DNA of 56,496 bases from Hymenobacter roseosalivarius DSM 11622 (GTDB lineage: Bacteria > Bacteroidota > Bacteroidia > Cytophagales > Hymenobacteraceae), in NCBI RefSeq assembly GCF_900176135.1, contig NZ_FWWW01000062.1, positions 1 through 56,496 of the forward strand, written 5' to 3'. The notes under the pieces were generated by a model. The model worked only from the letters and a program-made list of their open reading frames with translations, had not been told where the DNA came from and ran no database searches. Both the position numbers and the translations under genes were made by a program. Positions 7,747 through 16,501 of this stretch are shown piece by piece. How positions within the stretch are numbered: the first letter of the stretch is position 1; each line of letters begins with the position of its first letter.

Positions 7747-8728
7747 AACCCAACACCGTAGCGCCCTGCGGCATGTCTTTGAACGACTTGCGCGGCTTCA
7801 AGCCCAGCGTTGCGAACATCTGCTTATCCGCGTCAAAATCCGGGTTAGGCGTGGTCAACAATTTCTCCCCCGAGAAGATAGAATTGGCCCCCGCCAAAAA
7901 GCAGAGCGCCTGCTCACTCACCGGCATTTCCTGCCGACCGGCCGAGAGGCGTACCATCGTGCGGGGCATCAGGATGCGGGCCGTGGCAATCATGCGCAGC
8001 ATCTCCCACACGCTCACGCGGGGCTGCTCGGCCAGGGGTGTGCCGGCCACGGGCACCAGCGCATTCACCGGCACCGACTCGGGGTGGGCGGGCAATGTGG
8101 CCAGAGTATGTAGCATGGCAATACGATCTTCGTCGGTTTCGCCGAGACCGATAATGCCCCCCGAACAGACGGAAATACCAGCCTGCCGCACGTTTTCGAG
8201 CGTGTTCAGGCGGTCGTCGTAGGTGCGAGTGGTGATGATTTCGGAATAGTGCTCGGCGCTGGTGTCGAGGTTGTGATTGTAGGCGTAGAGGCCGGCTTGC
8301 TTGAGGCGCTCGGCCTGGTATTCGTTGATCATGCCCAGGGTGCAGCACACTTCCAGGCCCATGTCGTTTACCTGCGTCACCATGCCCAGCACGCGGTCGA
8401 AGTCGCGGTTGTCGCGCACCTCGCGCCAAGCCGCGCCCATACAGAAGCGAGTGCTGCCGGAGTCTTTGGCGCGGCGGGCGGCCTCCAGCACCACTTCATC
8501 TTTCAGTAGCGCGTGTACTTCCACGCCGGTATGGTAGCGCGCGGCCTGGGGGCAGTAGGAGCAGTCTTCGGGGCAGCCGCCGGTCTTTACCGACAGCAGC
8601 GTACATACCTGCACTTCGCCGGTCGATTGATTGGCCTGGTGTACGGCGGCGGCCTGAGTCACGAGTTCCAGCACGGGCTGGTGGTAGAGGGCTTTTACTT
8701 CGTCGAGGGTCCAGTCGGTGCGGAGCAT
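7745..8728 (-). CDS. bioB: biotin synthase
   Basis: Radical SAM enzyme (327 aa) that inserts sulfur into dethiobiotin. The radical-SAM [4Fe-4S] motif is 'CPEDCSYC' (C52, C56, C59). The ligands of the second, sacrificial iron-sulfur cluster are seen in 'RFCMGAAW', 'EVCCTLG' and '[12 protein letters not shown]', and the conserved Arg in '[17 protein letters not shown]'. 'YNHNLDTS' is a BioB hallmark. ATG at 8728. First gene of the minus-strand biotin run. A hairpin lies in the leader (8784-8812) and may mark the transcript's 5' region. Confidence 0.98.
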   Translation of the reverse strand: MLRTDWTLDEVKALYHQPVLELVTQAAAVHQANQSTGEVQVCTLLSVKTGGCPEDCSYCPQAARYHTGVEVHALLKDEVVLEAARRAKDSGSTRFCMGAAWREVRDNRDFDRVLGMVTQVNDMGLEVCCTLGMINEYQAERLKQAGLYAYNHNLDTSAEHYSEIITTRTYDDRLNTLENVRQAGISVCSGGIIGLGETDEDRIAMLHTLATLPAHPESVPVNALVPVAGTPLAEQPRVSVWEMLRMIATARILMPRTMVRLSAGRQEMPVSEQALCFLAGANSIFSGEKLLTTPNPDFDADKQMFATLGLKPRKSFKDMPQGATVLG

Positions 8729-8783
8729 GAAGGGGGTGGTTGAGGGTTGCTGGTTGTCAGTTGAGGGCCTGAAATGCAGCCCG

Positions 8784-8828
8784 CCCGCCGGAGCCTGAAG
8801 CTACGCGGCGGGCCGCAAGATACGCGGG
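8784..8828 (-). promoter_or_regulatory. leader hairpin with degenerate -7 box upstream of bioB
   Basis: Arms 8784-8790 (CCCGCCG) and 8806-8812 (CGGCGGG). Immediately upstream in bioB orientation is 'CGTATCTTGCGGCCCGCC', which resembles the rluF promoter/leader at 10011-10045 but lacks one T of the TAnnTTTG box. No riboswitch is recognisable. Whether it is a promoter or the rluF terminator cannot be decided from sequence. Confidence 0.4.
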
Positions 8829-8920
8829 AAGCGCAGTTTCGCTACTGTTGGACCACCCGAATCATGCGGCACGGATAGCCCACAGCTATCATGCTAGCCG
8901 GAATACCAGCGATTACGAAG

Positions 8921-9979
8921 CTACCGGCTGCTGCCCCGGCGTCCGGCGTTGCCCTTTGGCGCACGGTTCAGGGTCTTGGCGGCGGGCTTGCGCTTGGAGC
9001 CGGCGCTGGTGGGGCGTCCTGGCTTCCTGGGGGGCTTTTCGGCGCCAAAAGGTGGCACCGCGCCCGCTGGCTTAGGCTTGCCCGGAGCGGTTTTACCGGC
9101 GGGTTTAGCGCTGCCTGGGGCAGTGCGAGTCGAGGGCTTTCCGCCAGCCCCACCCGGTTTGCGGGCAGGTTTATCCTCACCGCCTTCCTCGCTGAACCGG
9201 GCCGGGCGGCTGCTCCATGCGGTGGTAGGCAGACCCACGCGACGCTTCGGCAGCGAGGCTTCCTTGGTGCCCGAAGAGGTTTCGGTCATTTTCATAATGC
9301 CTTCCAATTCCTTTTCAGTCAGCTCGCGCCAGTCGCCCACGCCTATGCCCTTGAGCGTGATATTCATCACCCGAATACGCTCCAGCTGCACTACTTCGTA
9401 ACCAAAATGCTCGCACATCTTCCTGATCTGACGGTTCATGCCCTGAATGAGCGTGATGCGGAAAATGTAGTTGGTTTCCTTCTTTACCTCGCATTTCTGG
9501 GTCATAATGCCCATGATGGGCACCCCGCCGCGCATGCCTTCAATGAAGCTGTCAGTGATGGGCTTATCCACCATCACGATGTACTCCTTCTCGTGCTTGT
9601 TGCCGGCCCGCAGGATCTTGTTGACGATGTCACCATTGCTGGTCAGCAAAATCAGGCCCTGCGAATCCTTATCCAGGCGGCCGATGGGGAAAATCCGCTC
9701 ACTATGCTTGATATAGCGGATGATGTTGTCCTTGACGCTGGTTTCGGTGGTGCTGGTGATGCCGGGGGGCTTATTGAAGGCAATGTAAATGGCATCCTCG
9801 GGGGCGCGGGGCTCAATGAGGTTGCCGTTCACCACTACGCGGTCCTTGTCGGCCACTTGGTCGCCGATATTAGCCCGCTTGCCGTTCACAAACACGCTGC
9901 CCTGCTCAATGAATTTGTCGGCTTCGCGCCGGGAGCAGACGCCGCTTTCGCTGATATATTTATTGAGACGGGTAGACAT
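8921..9979 (-). CDS. rluF: 23S rRNA pseudouridine synthase, RluF-like, with long basic tail
   Basis: 352 aa from the ATG at 9979 (MSTRLNKYI). A TTG nine bases upstream is rejected. An S4 RNA-binding domain (residues 1-60, '[18 protein letters not shown]') is followed by the RsuA/RluB/E/F catalytic domain with the nucleophile D103 in '[10 protein letters not shown]'. '[14 protein letters not shown]' and 'LERIRVMNI' are closest to RluF, which modifies a uridine of 23S rRNA helix 80 or a tRNA. From about residue 235 to the end the protein is low-complexity, rich in Pro, Lys, Gly, Arg and Ala, and not part of the family core. The tail probably contacts RNA. Exact target not certain. Confidence 0.9.
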   Translation of the reverse strand: MSTRLNKYISESGVCSRREADKFIEQGSVFVNGKRANIGDQVADKDRVVVNGNLIEPRAPEDAIYIAFNKPPGITSTTETSVKDNIIRYIKHSERIFPIGRLDKDSQGLILLTSNGDIVNKILRAGNKHEKEYIVMVDKPITDSFIEGMRGGVPIMGIMTQKCEVKKETNYIFRITLIQGMNRQIRKMCEHFGYEVVQLERIRVMNITLKGIGVGDWRELTEKELEGIMKMTETSSGTKEASLPKRRVGLPTTAWSSRPARFSEEGGEDKPARKPGGAGGKPSTRTAPGSAKPAGKTAPGKPKPAGAVPPFGAEKPPRKPGRPTSAGSKRKPAAKTLNRAPKGNAGRRGSSR

Positions 9980-10010
9980 GGGAGGCAAATTTGAAGGCCA
10001 GAAAAACGAA

Positions 10011-10045
10011 CGGCCCGCCGGAGCTACCAGCGGGCCGCAAAGATA
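10011..10045 (-). promoter_or_regulatory. rluF promoter -7 box and 5' leader hairpin
   Basis: TATCTTTG on the minus strand (complement of 10038-10045) matches the Bacteroidota -7 consensus TAnnTTTG. Immediately downstream is a hairpin with arms 10030-10037 and 10011-10018 (CGGCCCGC/GCGGGCCG), so the transcript would begin with a stable stem. The ATG is at 9979. Confidence 0.55.
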
Positions 10046-10088
10046 CGGGGAAGTGAGGCGGCAGAGTTGTCCTGAGCTTTGTTGCTAC

Positions 10089-11141
10089 TTATAGCGCCAC
10101 TTTTTTCTCTCCCTTATCCACGCCCTTCATAAACTTAATCAGACCAGTCATATACGTCTGCTGGTCGTCATAGAGGCTCATGTGGCTTCCATTGAGGCAG
10201 ATGAGGGCGGTGCCGTTCTGCACCTGGGTAGCAATGCGGCGCATGTGTTCGGGGTCCATCGTGTCATATTTGCCCCCTATGGAGAGGACGGGCACGGTGA
10301 GCTTGGGTAGGTCCGGGGTGCGGTCCCAATTCAGCAGCTTGCCCGACACACCAAACTCACTGGGGCCCTGCATAGTCACGTAGAGCGACTGGTTCATTTT
10401 GGCGAAGGAGCGGTTTACGGGCTCGGGCCACTGGTCGAGGGGCAGGCGCAGGATGTGCTCCACGTAGAAATTGGGCAGCAACAGCTCCATATAGCGCGGG
10501 TTTTGGAAGTCCTTGCGGGCCTCGATCTGCCGGATTTCTTTCAGCACTTCGGGCTTCATTTGCTTGGCCAGCACGTTGTCGGCGTATTTGCCGTATTCAG
10601 GTATGCTCATCATCATGTTGGAAATGACGAGACCTTTTAGGTTATTCTGGTATTTGAAGGCGTATTCGGCGGCCAAAATGCCCCCCCAGGAGTGGCCCAG
10701 TAGGTAGAAGTTGTCTTTGGTCAGGTTCAGTGCCTGGCGCACCTGCTCCACTTCCTCCACGTAGCGCGGCAGGCTCCACAGAGCGGTATCCTTGGGGTTG
10801 TCGGAGTTGCCGCAGCCGAGCTGGTCGTAGTAAATAAACTCGATGCCTTCGGCGGGCAGGAAGCTTTCCATGCACTCAAAATACTCGTGGGTAGCGCCGG
10901 GGCCACCATTGAGCAGCAGCACCTTCATCCTGGGGTTATTACCAACGCGTTTCGTCCAGACGTTGAACTTGCCCTTGGGCGTGGTAATCGGAATCATGCG
11001 CACGCCGCCGTCCTGCACGCCCGTTTCCTGGCTCTGGAAGTAGCTAGTAGCTGCTGCCGAAGCTGTTTCCGTTTCCTTGGCCGGCGAGGAGCAGGCAGTA
11101 GCTAATAGCACCGCAGTACAAAAGCAGAGAAACCTAATCAT
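10089..11141 (-). CDS. proline iminopeptidase-family alpha/beta hydrolase, lipoprotein
   Basis: 350 aa. The N-terminus is a lipoprotein signal with lipobox 'LLATAC' (C17), followed by Ser-Pro-Ala-Lys-rich linker, so the protein should be membrane-anchored in the periplasm. The fold is alpha/beta hydrolase, peptidase family S33: 'NGGPG' (79-82, the HGGPG oxyanion element), 'YYDQLGCGNSD', nucleophile S151 in 'GHSWGG', an Asp in 'GGKYDTMDP' and His in 'LNGSHMS'. Family members release N-terminal proline from peptides or act on similar amides. ATG at 11141. It stands alone; no operon partner. Confidence 0.9.
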   Translation of the reverse strand: MIRFLCFCTAVLLATACSSPAKETETASAAATSYFQSQETGVQDGGVRMIPITTPKGKFNVWTKRVGNNPRMKVLLLNGGPGATHEYFECMESFLPAEGIEFIYYDQLGCGNSDNPKDTALWSLPRYVEEVEQVRQALNLTKDNFYLLGHSWGGILAAEYAFKYQNNLKGLVISNMMMSIPEYGKYADNVLAKQMKPEVLKEIRQIEARKDFQNPRYMELLLPNFYVEHILRLPLDQWPEPVNRSFAKMNQSLYVTMQGPSEFGVSGKLLNWDRTPDLPKLTVPVLSIGGKYDTMDPEHMRRIATQVQNGTALICLNGSHMSLYDDQQTYMTGLIKFMKGVDKGEKKVAL

Positions 11142-11408
11142 AGTGTTAAAATTCGTTCAAGTTAGTTTCGTGAAATATAGAATGTACAGAGAACACTAAG
11201 GAGAAATTTATCCACATTTTCCGGTTTCGCAGGCCCGGCAAAGTGACAACTGTATGTTTTAAATAATTGAAATTAAGTTGTTTATAATCAAGATTCGAAT
11301 CCATAAAATGTTTGAGCCTTGTAAAGGATGATTTATTCTGCAGAGCATTGCTTTATCTTCGTTGCACTTGCACGGTTGTCATCCCGCCAACGCATCGTCT
11401 GAAAAGAC

Positions 11409-11440
11409 GAAGCCCCGGCTGTTGGCGCAACCGGGGCTTC
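11409..11440. terminator. hairpin upstream of a small ORF
   Basis: Perfect 10-bp inverted repeat, GAAGCCCCGG (11409-11418) and CCGGGGCTTC (11431-11440), 12-nt loop. No T-run follows on the plus strand, so it may be a structured leader rather than a terminator. Confidence 0.45.
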
Positions 11441-11480
11441 AGGAAGTGGGTGGATAGCACACCCAACAACCTGAGAAGTT

Positions 11481-11609
11481 ATGGGTAAGCGTGCAAACGA
11501 GAAACCTACTGACGAGGTCGGTTGGTTTCGCATCTCCCTAGAGATGGTGAAGGCCGCACTAGGGGGAGTCATCCGAGCTATAGTAAGTCATTGGCTCGGA
11601 CATCCGTAG
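11481..11609 (+). CDS. possible small protein, 42 aa
   Basis: ATG at 11481 to TAG at 11609; the product begins MGKRANEK and continues with 'EVGWFRISLEMVK' and a hydrophobic/amphipathic stretch 'GVIRAIVSHWLGHP'. I do not recognise it. Support is contextual: it lies in a 617-bp gap (11142-11758), is preceded by a stable hairpin and directly followed by a tetraloop hairpin (11617-11644), as a short independent transcript would be. A conserved small RNA occupying 11409-11644 is an alternative. Apart from these, I see nothing else in the gap; its first 200 bp are AT-rich and probably hold the promoter of the lipoprotein hydrolase. Confidence 0.35.
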   Translation: MGKRANEKPTDEVGWFRISLEMVKAALGGVIRAIVSHWLGHP

Positions 11610-11616
11610 GATGGAC

Positions 11617-11644
11617 GGCGGTCAGGGTTTCGACCTTGGCCGCC
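11617..11644 (+). terminator. UUCG-loop hairpin after the small ORF
   Basis: GGCGGTCAGGGT (11617-11628) and ACCTTGGCCGCC (11633-11644) pair along 12 bp with two G-U wobbles around a TTCG loop, followed by 'GCTTGTTTTAC'. A very stable fold consistent with an intrinsic terminator or a structured RNA. Confidence 0.5.
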
Positions 11645-11758
11645 GCTTGTTTTACGGATGCAATATAATACTTGTTAGCATGACAAGCTGTACAAACACA
11701 CAAACCGCCTCCTGAAAAAGATAAGGCTGTAATGAAGTGTTTTGGGTAGAGAATAACC

Positions 11759-12493
11759 TTACCCTAAGGTGTGGTACACGGCCTGCACGTCGTCATCTTC
11801 CTCAAACTTCTCAATCAGATTCATTACCTCTTCCAGCTCGTCGCCTTCCAGCGTAACGGTGGTGTTGGGAATGCGCTGGAGTTGGGCGCCGACCACGTTG
11901 AGGTGGCGCTCTTCCAGGGCTTTTTGCATGTGGCCGAAGTCGGTGAAGGCGGTTTCCACCACAATCAGCTCCTTCACGGTGCCATGCTCGTCTTCCTCCT
12001 GGTCTTCGTAGATGTCTTCGGCGCCGAAGTCGATCAATTCTAGCTCCAGCTCGTCGCGGTCGAGGCCTTCGGCGGCTAGCTTGAATACGCCTTTGCGGGT
12101 GAAGGTAAAATCGGAGGAGCCGGCGGTGCCGAGGGCACCATTGCCGCGGTTGAAATACATGCGCACGTTGGCCACGGTGCGCACGGGGTTGTCGGTAGCG
12201 GTTTCTACCACGATGGCTATACCATGGGGCGCGTATCCTTCATATACAACTTCCTGGTAATCTTTCTCTTCCTTGCTGCTGGCGCGCTTGATGGCGGCTT
12301 CCACGCGGTCTTTGGGCATGTTCACGCCCTTGGCGTTCTGCATGGCCGCCCGCAGGCGGGAGTTGGTGTCGGGGTTGGGGCCGCTTTCCTTCACGGCCAT
12401 CACGATTTCGCGGCCGATGCGGGTGAAATCTTTGGACATACGGTCCCAGCGCTTCATTTTGCGGCCTTTGCGAAATTCAAATGCTCTTCCCAT
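11759..12493 (-). CDS. YebC/PmpR family regulator
   Basis: 244 aa from the ATG at 12493 (MGRAFEFRKGRK). The longer frame upstream has no family similarity. 'MKRWDRMSKDFTRIGREI', 'SGPNPDTNSRLR', 'KGVNMPKDRVEAAIKRA' and 'YEGYAPHGIAIVVE' are the hallmark blocks of the TACO1/YebC family. Members bind DNA as regulators or associate with ribosomes to help translate proline-rich stretches. The middle of the protein carries a strongly acidic segment ('EDIYEDQEEDEHG'). Single gene, nearly universal, cytoplasmic. Confidence 0.95.
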   Translation of the reverse strand: MGRAFEFRKGRKMKRWDRMSKDFTRIGREIVMAVKESGPNPDTNSRLRAAMQNAKGVNMPKDRVEAAIKRASSKEEKDYQEVVYEGYAPHGIAIVVETATDNPVRTVANVRMYFNRGNGALGTAGSSDFTFTRKGVFKLAAEGLDRDELELELIDFGAEDIYEDQEEDEHGTVKELIVVETAFTDFGHMQKALEERHLNVVGAQLQRIPNTTVTLEGDELEEVMNLIEKFEEDDDVQAVYHTLG

Positions 12494-12834
12494 AGTGGTT
12501 GATTGGTGCTTAGTGCGTGGTGCGTGGGCGCGAAAGGGTGGGGCGCCGAATGGGCGCAAGTTAGCGCAAAGCCTGTCGGGGGGCAAATTTGCGCCGGAGC
12601 GCTGGCTTCCGTCTGCAGCCCGTAATCGTTGTGAGTTATTGCGCGACTAACAGGGACTGCGGACGAAAGCCCGCGCCACTCTCAGCGCTACTGGCCGCCA
12701 CTCAGCCACTGCATTTGCTAGTAGCCGAAAGCCGCTGGCAAACGGGTTGGAGCCAAAGTAAGTTTGACTACCACCTAACTGCCCTCACCATGCGAATGCT
12801 GTTGCTCAGCGCTAAGGCGTTACTCCCGAAAAAA

Positions 12835-14238
12835 ATGCTCCCTAGGTTCGTTATTTCCCGTCGGCCGGCGCTGCTGCTCGTTTTTTTTCTATTGAGCCTG
12901 GTGGCTCTGGCCCAGCACCCGGCCCGGCCGCTGGCCCGTCCCCGCGTCTACGTCCGAACCAACCCCGCCAGCCCTGCTTGGGAGCTGCGCAACGGGCAAT
13001 GGTTTGATGGCAAAAGATTTCAAAAACGGGTTTTCTATGTAAAAGATGGGCTGCTTCAGCGGAGCCGGCCAGCCCACGTAGACACCGTGGTAGACCTGCG
13101 TGGGCAATGGGTAATACCGCCCTTCGCCGAGGCCCACACCCACATGCTCGATGGCACCCGCGGGCTGCCAGCCATGATTGAGAAATACCTGCGCGAGGGC
13201 GTTTATTACGTGCAGGTGCTCACCAACTCGCGCCGGGGCGCGGAAGCGGCCCGACCTTTTCTCAACCAGCCCCGTAGCGTAGATGCCGTGTACGCCAACG
13301 GCGGCCTGACCAGCACCTTGGGCCATCCGTTTATGGCTTATGAGCCACGGGCAATGGGTTTTTATGACTATACCCAATGGAAAATCAAGCAAGACACCAT
13401 CGCGAAAAGCCGGTTGATGGAAAACGACGCCTACTGGTTTCTGGACAGCCTGCCCGACCTCAACGCCAAATGGCCGCGCATTCTGGCCGGCCGGCCCGAT
13501 TTGCTTAAAATCTATCTGCTGGACGCTAAAAATTACGAGCGCACCCGGCGCAGCGGCCAGCTCGGCGACAAAGGCCTACGGCCCGACATAGCGGCCGAAA
13601 TCGTGCGGCGGGCGCACGCGGCGGGCCTGCGCGTGTTTGCCCACGTCGAGACGGCCGACGATTTTCGGCTGGGCGTGCGCCTCGGCGTTGATGGCTTTGC
13701 CCATGCGCCCAACTACGGCGGCCGCGACTGCCCCGACCCCGCCGACTGCTACCTGACCGCGGCTGATTTGCGGGCCGCCGGCCGGCGCGGCATCATGATG
13801 ACGCCCACCGTCTGGATTGGTTACAACTTCACGCCCGCCGATTCCAGCCGCCTGCGTCGGCATCAAACGGCCCAGCGTGAGTTACTGCGCAACATGGTGC
13901 GCTCCAACGTCGCGCCGCTGGTGGGAGCCGACTGGTATGGCGAAACGCCGGTGGGCGAGGCCCTGGCCTGGGAAAAGCTTGGCGCCTTCGACCACGGCAC
14001 CTTGCTGCGCCTCTGGACCGAAACCACGGCGCGGGCCATTTTTCCCAGTCGGCGCATCGGGCGGCTGGCTCCGGGCTATGAAGCGTCCCTGCTGGTGCTG
14101 GGCCAGAATCCGCTGCTCGACTTTCCGGCCGCCGTGCGCGATATTCGTTTGCGCGTGAAGCAAGGGGAGCGGCTGCCGGGGCCACCCGCCGACCGCGCCG
14201 CGCAGGCAGGCACTGTCGGCACGGTGCAGCAGCCGTGA
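12835..14238 (+). CDS. exported amidohydrolase-family protein
   Basis: Metal-dependent hydrolase of the imidazolonepropionase-like amidohydrolase group (467 aa from the ATG at 12835). That start gives a textbook signal peptide, MLPRFVISRR then 'PALLLVFFLLSLVALA' before QHPARP. An ATG at 12790 adds 15 residues. The TIM-barrel metal site is visible: HxH in 'EAHTHMLDG', His in 'VFAHVETADD' and 'GFAHAPNYGG', and Asp in 'VGADWYGETP'. The C-terminus has the small beta domain ('IGRLAPGYEASLLVLGQNPL') typical of the family. The substrate is unknown; a periplasmic amide or lactone is likely. The 340 bp upstream (12494-12834) contain no gene I can support. Confidence 0.88.
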   Translation: MLPRFVISRRPALLLVFFLLSLVALAQHPARPLARPRVYVRTNPASPAWELRNGQWFDGKRFQKRVFYVKDGLLQRSRPAHVDTVVDLRGQWVIPPFAEAHTHMLDGTRGLPAMIEKYLREGVYYVQVLTNSRRGAEAARPFLNQPRSVDAVYANGGLTSTLGHPFMAYEPRAMGFYDYTQWKIKQDTIAKSRLMENDAYWFLDSLPDLNAKWPRILAGRPDLLKIYLLDAKNYERTRRSGQLGDKGLRPDIAAEIVRRAHAAGLRVFAHVETADDFRLGVRLGVDGFAHAPNYGGRDCPDPADCYLTAADLRAAGRRGIMMTPTVWIGYNFTPADSSRLRRHQTAQRELLRNMVRSNVAPLVGADWYGETPVGEALAWEKLGAFDHGTLLRLWTETTARAIFPSRRIGRLAPGYEASLLVLGQNPLLDFPAAVRDIRLRVKQGERLPGPPADRAAQAGTVGTVQQP

Positions 14239-14306
14239 GGCCATTCATGCCTAAAATTCAGTCAGGGAAATCGTAAATTCGACTCCGCTAATTCTTCGCG
14301 TCATCT

Positions 14307-15479
14307 ATGATTAAATTGCCCTCTATGGTCTTGCCGCCAGCCCGCTTCACCCGACGGGGCGTGCTGGCTATGCTGGCTTTTTATGTAGTGTTTGCCGTGC
14401 TCTACGCGGCCACCATTACCTACTCGGTGCAGTCGTTTCAACCCGATGCGTTTCCCGGGTATCTGGGGCGCGTGCTTCTGCTCGACTATCCGCTCAAAGC
14501 CCTCTGGACGCTGCCCGTGTGGTGGCTGTTTTTTCAAACTTCGCTCGATAAGGCGGATTGGTCAATCAAGCTCCTGGCGCACGGCCTACTGGGGCCATTG
14601 TGGGTAGTCATTTGGTTTAGTAGCTATTATCAAGCGCTTAGCTGGCTGGGCATGGGCGGAATAGGCGGCAACGGCCGAGTCTGGGACGTGTACATTCCGA
14701 CCCTATTCTACTGTGTGCAATTTGGGGTGCTGCATGTGGTGCGCTTCACCCAACAACTCCGCCAGCAGAGCCAGCGCGAGCAGCAATTGCAGGCCCAGGC
14801 GCACCAAAGTGAGGTGGCAGCCCTGAAAGCCCAAATCAATCCGCACTTTCTGTTCAATACCCTCAACTCTATTAGCGCCTCCGTGCCGCCCGAGCTGGAA
14901 GCCACCCGCGAATTAATTGCCCGCCTGGCCCACACGTTTAGGTTTTCGCTGGAAGCGTCGCGGCAGGAGCAGTTGCCGCTGGGCGACGAAATAAGCTTTT
15001 TGCGGGCCTATCTGGAGTTGGAACAGTCGCGGTTTGGGGCGCGGCTACAGGTGGCGTTTGAGATCGAGGAAAGCTTGCACGCCCAGTTGCTGCCGCCCAT
15101 GCTCATTCAGCCTTTAGTGGAAAATGCCGTGCGCCACGGCCTGGGCCCGAGCGTGGCGGGTGGCACCGTGCTGGTGCAAGTGAGCCGCGTAAGTGCAGGG
15201 CTGCGCGTGGTGGTGGCCGACACGGGCGTAGGGGCGAAGGCGCTGCCCGAGCAGCTGATGCACAGCGCCGGCGTAGGCCTGCGCAATACCCACGCCCGCC
15301 TGCTGGCGCTAGGGTCGGAAGGGTTGAAAATCGCCAGAAACGCCCCCCAGGGCTTGCGCGTTGGCTTTGTGCTGCCGCTCCCCGCCGCACACCAGGACCC
15401 AGAACCCAGGCTGCAACAACAGGAAGCTGCCGCAGCTAGCACTACTGCAATTCCCAGTACGCTTCAGGGGGCATTTTGA
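14307..15479 (+). CDS. LytS/YehU-type sensor histidine kinase
   Basis: 390 aa, inner membrane. Four hydrophobic segments in the first 150 residues (about 20-40, 60-80, 92-112, 130-146) are followed by a short coiled coil ('QSQREQQLQAQAHQ') and a His_kinase domain with phosphoacceptor H180 in 'INPHFLFNTLNSIS'. The HATPase part shows the N box 'LIQPLVENAVRHGL' and the glycine box 'GVGLRNTHARL'. There is no periplasmic sensor domain, so the membrane portion itself probably senses. It is the partner of the LytTR regulator that follows 89 bp downstream. Confidence 0.95.
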   Translation: MIKLPSMVLPPARFTRRGVLAMLAFYVVFAVLYAATITYSVQSFQPDAFPGYLGRVLLLDYPLKALWTLPVWWLFFQTSLDKADWSIKLLAHGLLGPLWVVIWFSSYYQALSWLGMGGIGGNGRVWDVYIPTLFYCVQFGVLHVVRFTQQLRQQSQREQQLQAQAHQSEVAALKAQINPHFLFNTLNSISASVPPELEATRELIARLAHTFRFSLEASRQEQLPLGDEISFLRAYLELEQSRFGARLQVAFEIEESLHAQLLPPMLIQPLVENAVRHGLGPSVAGGTVLVQVSRVSAGLRVVVADTGVGAKALPEQLMHSAGVGLRNTHARLLALGSEGLKIARNAPQGLRVGFVLPLPAAHQDPEPRLQQQEAAAASTTAIPSTLQGAF

Positions 15480-15484
15480 CGTAA

Positions 15485-15555
15485 TGCCAAGCTCCGGCTT
15501 GGTGGTCGCGCGGCGTGCCAACGACTACAACGATTCACCAAGCGGAAGCTTGGCG
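15485..15555. repeat. family E inverted repeat between kinase and regulator
   Basis: Arms 15485-15504 and 15536-15555 match at 17 of 20 positions as inverted copies of TGCCAAGCTCCGGCTTGGTG; each arm is also a small palindrome. It fills most of the gap between the kinase stop and the regulator ATG at 15569, and could tune relative expression of the two genes. Confidence 0.65.
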
Positions 15556-15568
15556 CTACAGCCTTTTT

Positions 15569-16330
15569 ATGACGACTCTTCTCATCGACGATGAAGTGCC
15601 AGCCCGCACCATCGTCCGCCAGTACCTCGCCGATTTTCCACAGATCAATATTGTTGGGGAGTGCGCCGATGGGCTGAGCGCCGTGGAGGCCATCCGTCAG
15701 CACCAGCCCGACCTGCTGTTTCTGGATATTCAAATGCCGGGCCTCACGGGCTTCGAGGTGCTGGCCCGGCTGGAGCGTATTCCGCGCGTCATCTTCTCCA
15801 CTGCCTACGACCACTATGCGCTTAGCGCCTTCGAGGCCGGGGCCGTTGATTATCTGCTGAAGCCCTACGACCGCGCTCGGTTTCGGCAGGCCGTGGAGCG
15901 GGTCCTGGCCTATGCCACTGCCCCTGATGTGGCTTTGCAACGCCTGTTGCAGCGCTTGGAAGAAACAAAAAAGCCCCCCAGCGCGGCTGTGACGCCCACG
16001 TATCCGGCCCGGTTATTCGTGCCCCATGGTACCCGACTCGTCGCCGTGCCCGTGCAGGATATTCGCTGGGTAGAGGCCGCTGGCGACTACGCTACCCTGC
16101 ACACCAGGGCCGGGCAGCAGTACCTGAGTAACCTGGGCATCAGTCAGCTGGCCCAGCGCCTTGATCCGCAGAAGTTTGTGCGTATTCATCGCTCGGTGCT
16201 GGTAGCCCTGGATGCGGTGCGCGAGCTGGAGCGCGACGGCTCGGGGGGCTTTTATGCCACCCTGGAAGGTGGACGCACGGTGCGCGTCAGCCGGGGCCAC
16301 GCCGACGTACTACGCCCCTTGCTAGGCTAG
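15569..16330 (+). CDS. LytTR-type response regulator
   Basis: 253 aa from the ATG at 15569 (MTTLLIDDE). Residues 1-115 are a receiver domain with the acidic pair at D7/D8, phospho-acceptor D53 in 'FLDIQMPG', conserved T in 'FSTAYD' and K in 'LLKPYD'. Residues about 150-250 form a LytTR DNA-binding domain ('VQDIRWVEAAGDYATLHT', 'KFVRIHRSVLVAL'). It is activated by the kinase immediately upstream and usually controls a few target promoters; targets are not evident here. The longer frame that begins upstream reads through the intergenic repeat and is rejected. Confidence 0.96.
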   Translation: MTTLLIDDEVPARTIVRQYLADFPQINIVGECADGLSAVEAIRQHQPDLLFLDIQMPGLTGFEVLARLERIPRVIFSTAYDHYALSAFEAGAVDYLLKPYDRARFRQAVERVLAYATAPDVALQRLLQRLEETKKPPSAAVTPTYPARLFVPHGTRLVAVPVQDIRWVEAAGDYATLHTRAGQQYLSNLGISQLAQRLDPQKFVRIHRSVLVALDAVRELERDGSGGFYATLEGGRTVRVSRGHADVLRPLLG

Positions 16331-16459
16331 AAGGTTGAAGGAGTTTCTTGTTGAGTAGGGCTTCTGAAGTACAGAATATGGTCAAGCTTGCGGGGCCAAA
16401 ATCAGCGCCTGCCGCAGGCCGGCAACGTGAAGGGGCGCATCACCAACGGCGGCGCCCTC

Positions 16460-16500
16460 CACGCAAAAGCGGCCGGACTAAGTCCGGCCGCTTTTGCGTG
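16460..16500. terminator. bidirectional terminator between convergent genes
   Basis: Perfect 20-nt inverted repeat, 16460-16479 and 16481-16500 (CACGCAAAAGCGGCCGGACT arm), with A and T runs on both sides. It separates the LytTR regulator (+) from the MBL hydrolase (-). Confidence 0.9.
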
Positions 16501-16501
16501 G

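Noticed and set aside
8784..8828. Biotin riboswitch or BirA operator before bioB
   Set aside because: The leader only has a simple GC hairpin; no recognisable aptamer or TTGTAAACC-type palindrome.
8891..9994. 367-aa plus-strand frame opposite rluF
   Set aside because: Antisense shadow; the minus strand has clear S4 and synthase motifs.
11333..11572. 79-aa minus-strand frame
   Set aside because: Covers both a hairpin and the opposite-strand small ORF; no signal or domain.
12589..12834. Upstream extension of the amidohydrolase frame
   Set aside because: It precedes a strong signal peptide beginning at 12835 and shows no conserved content.
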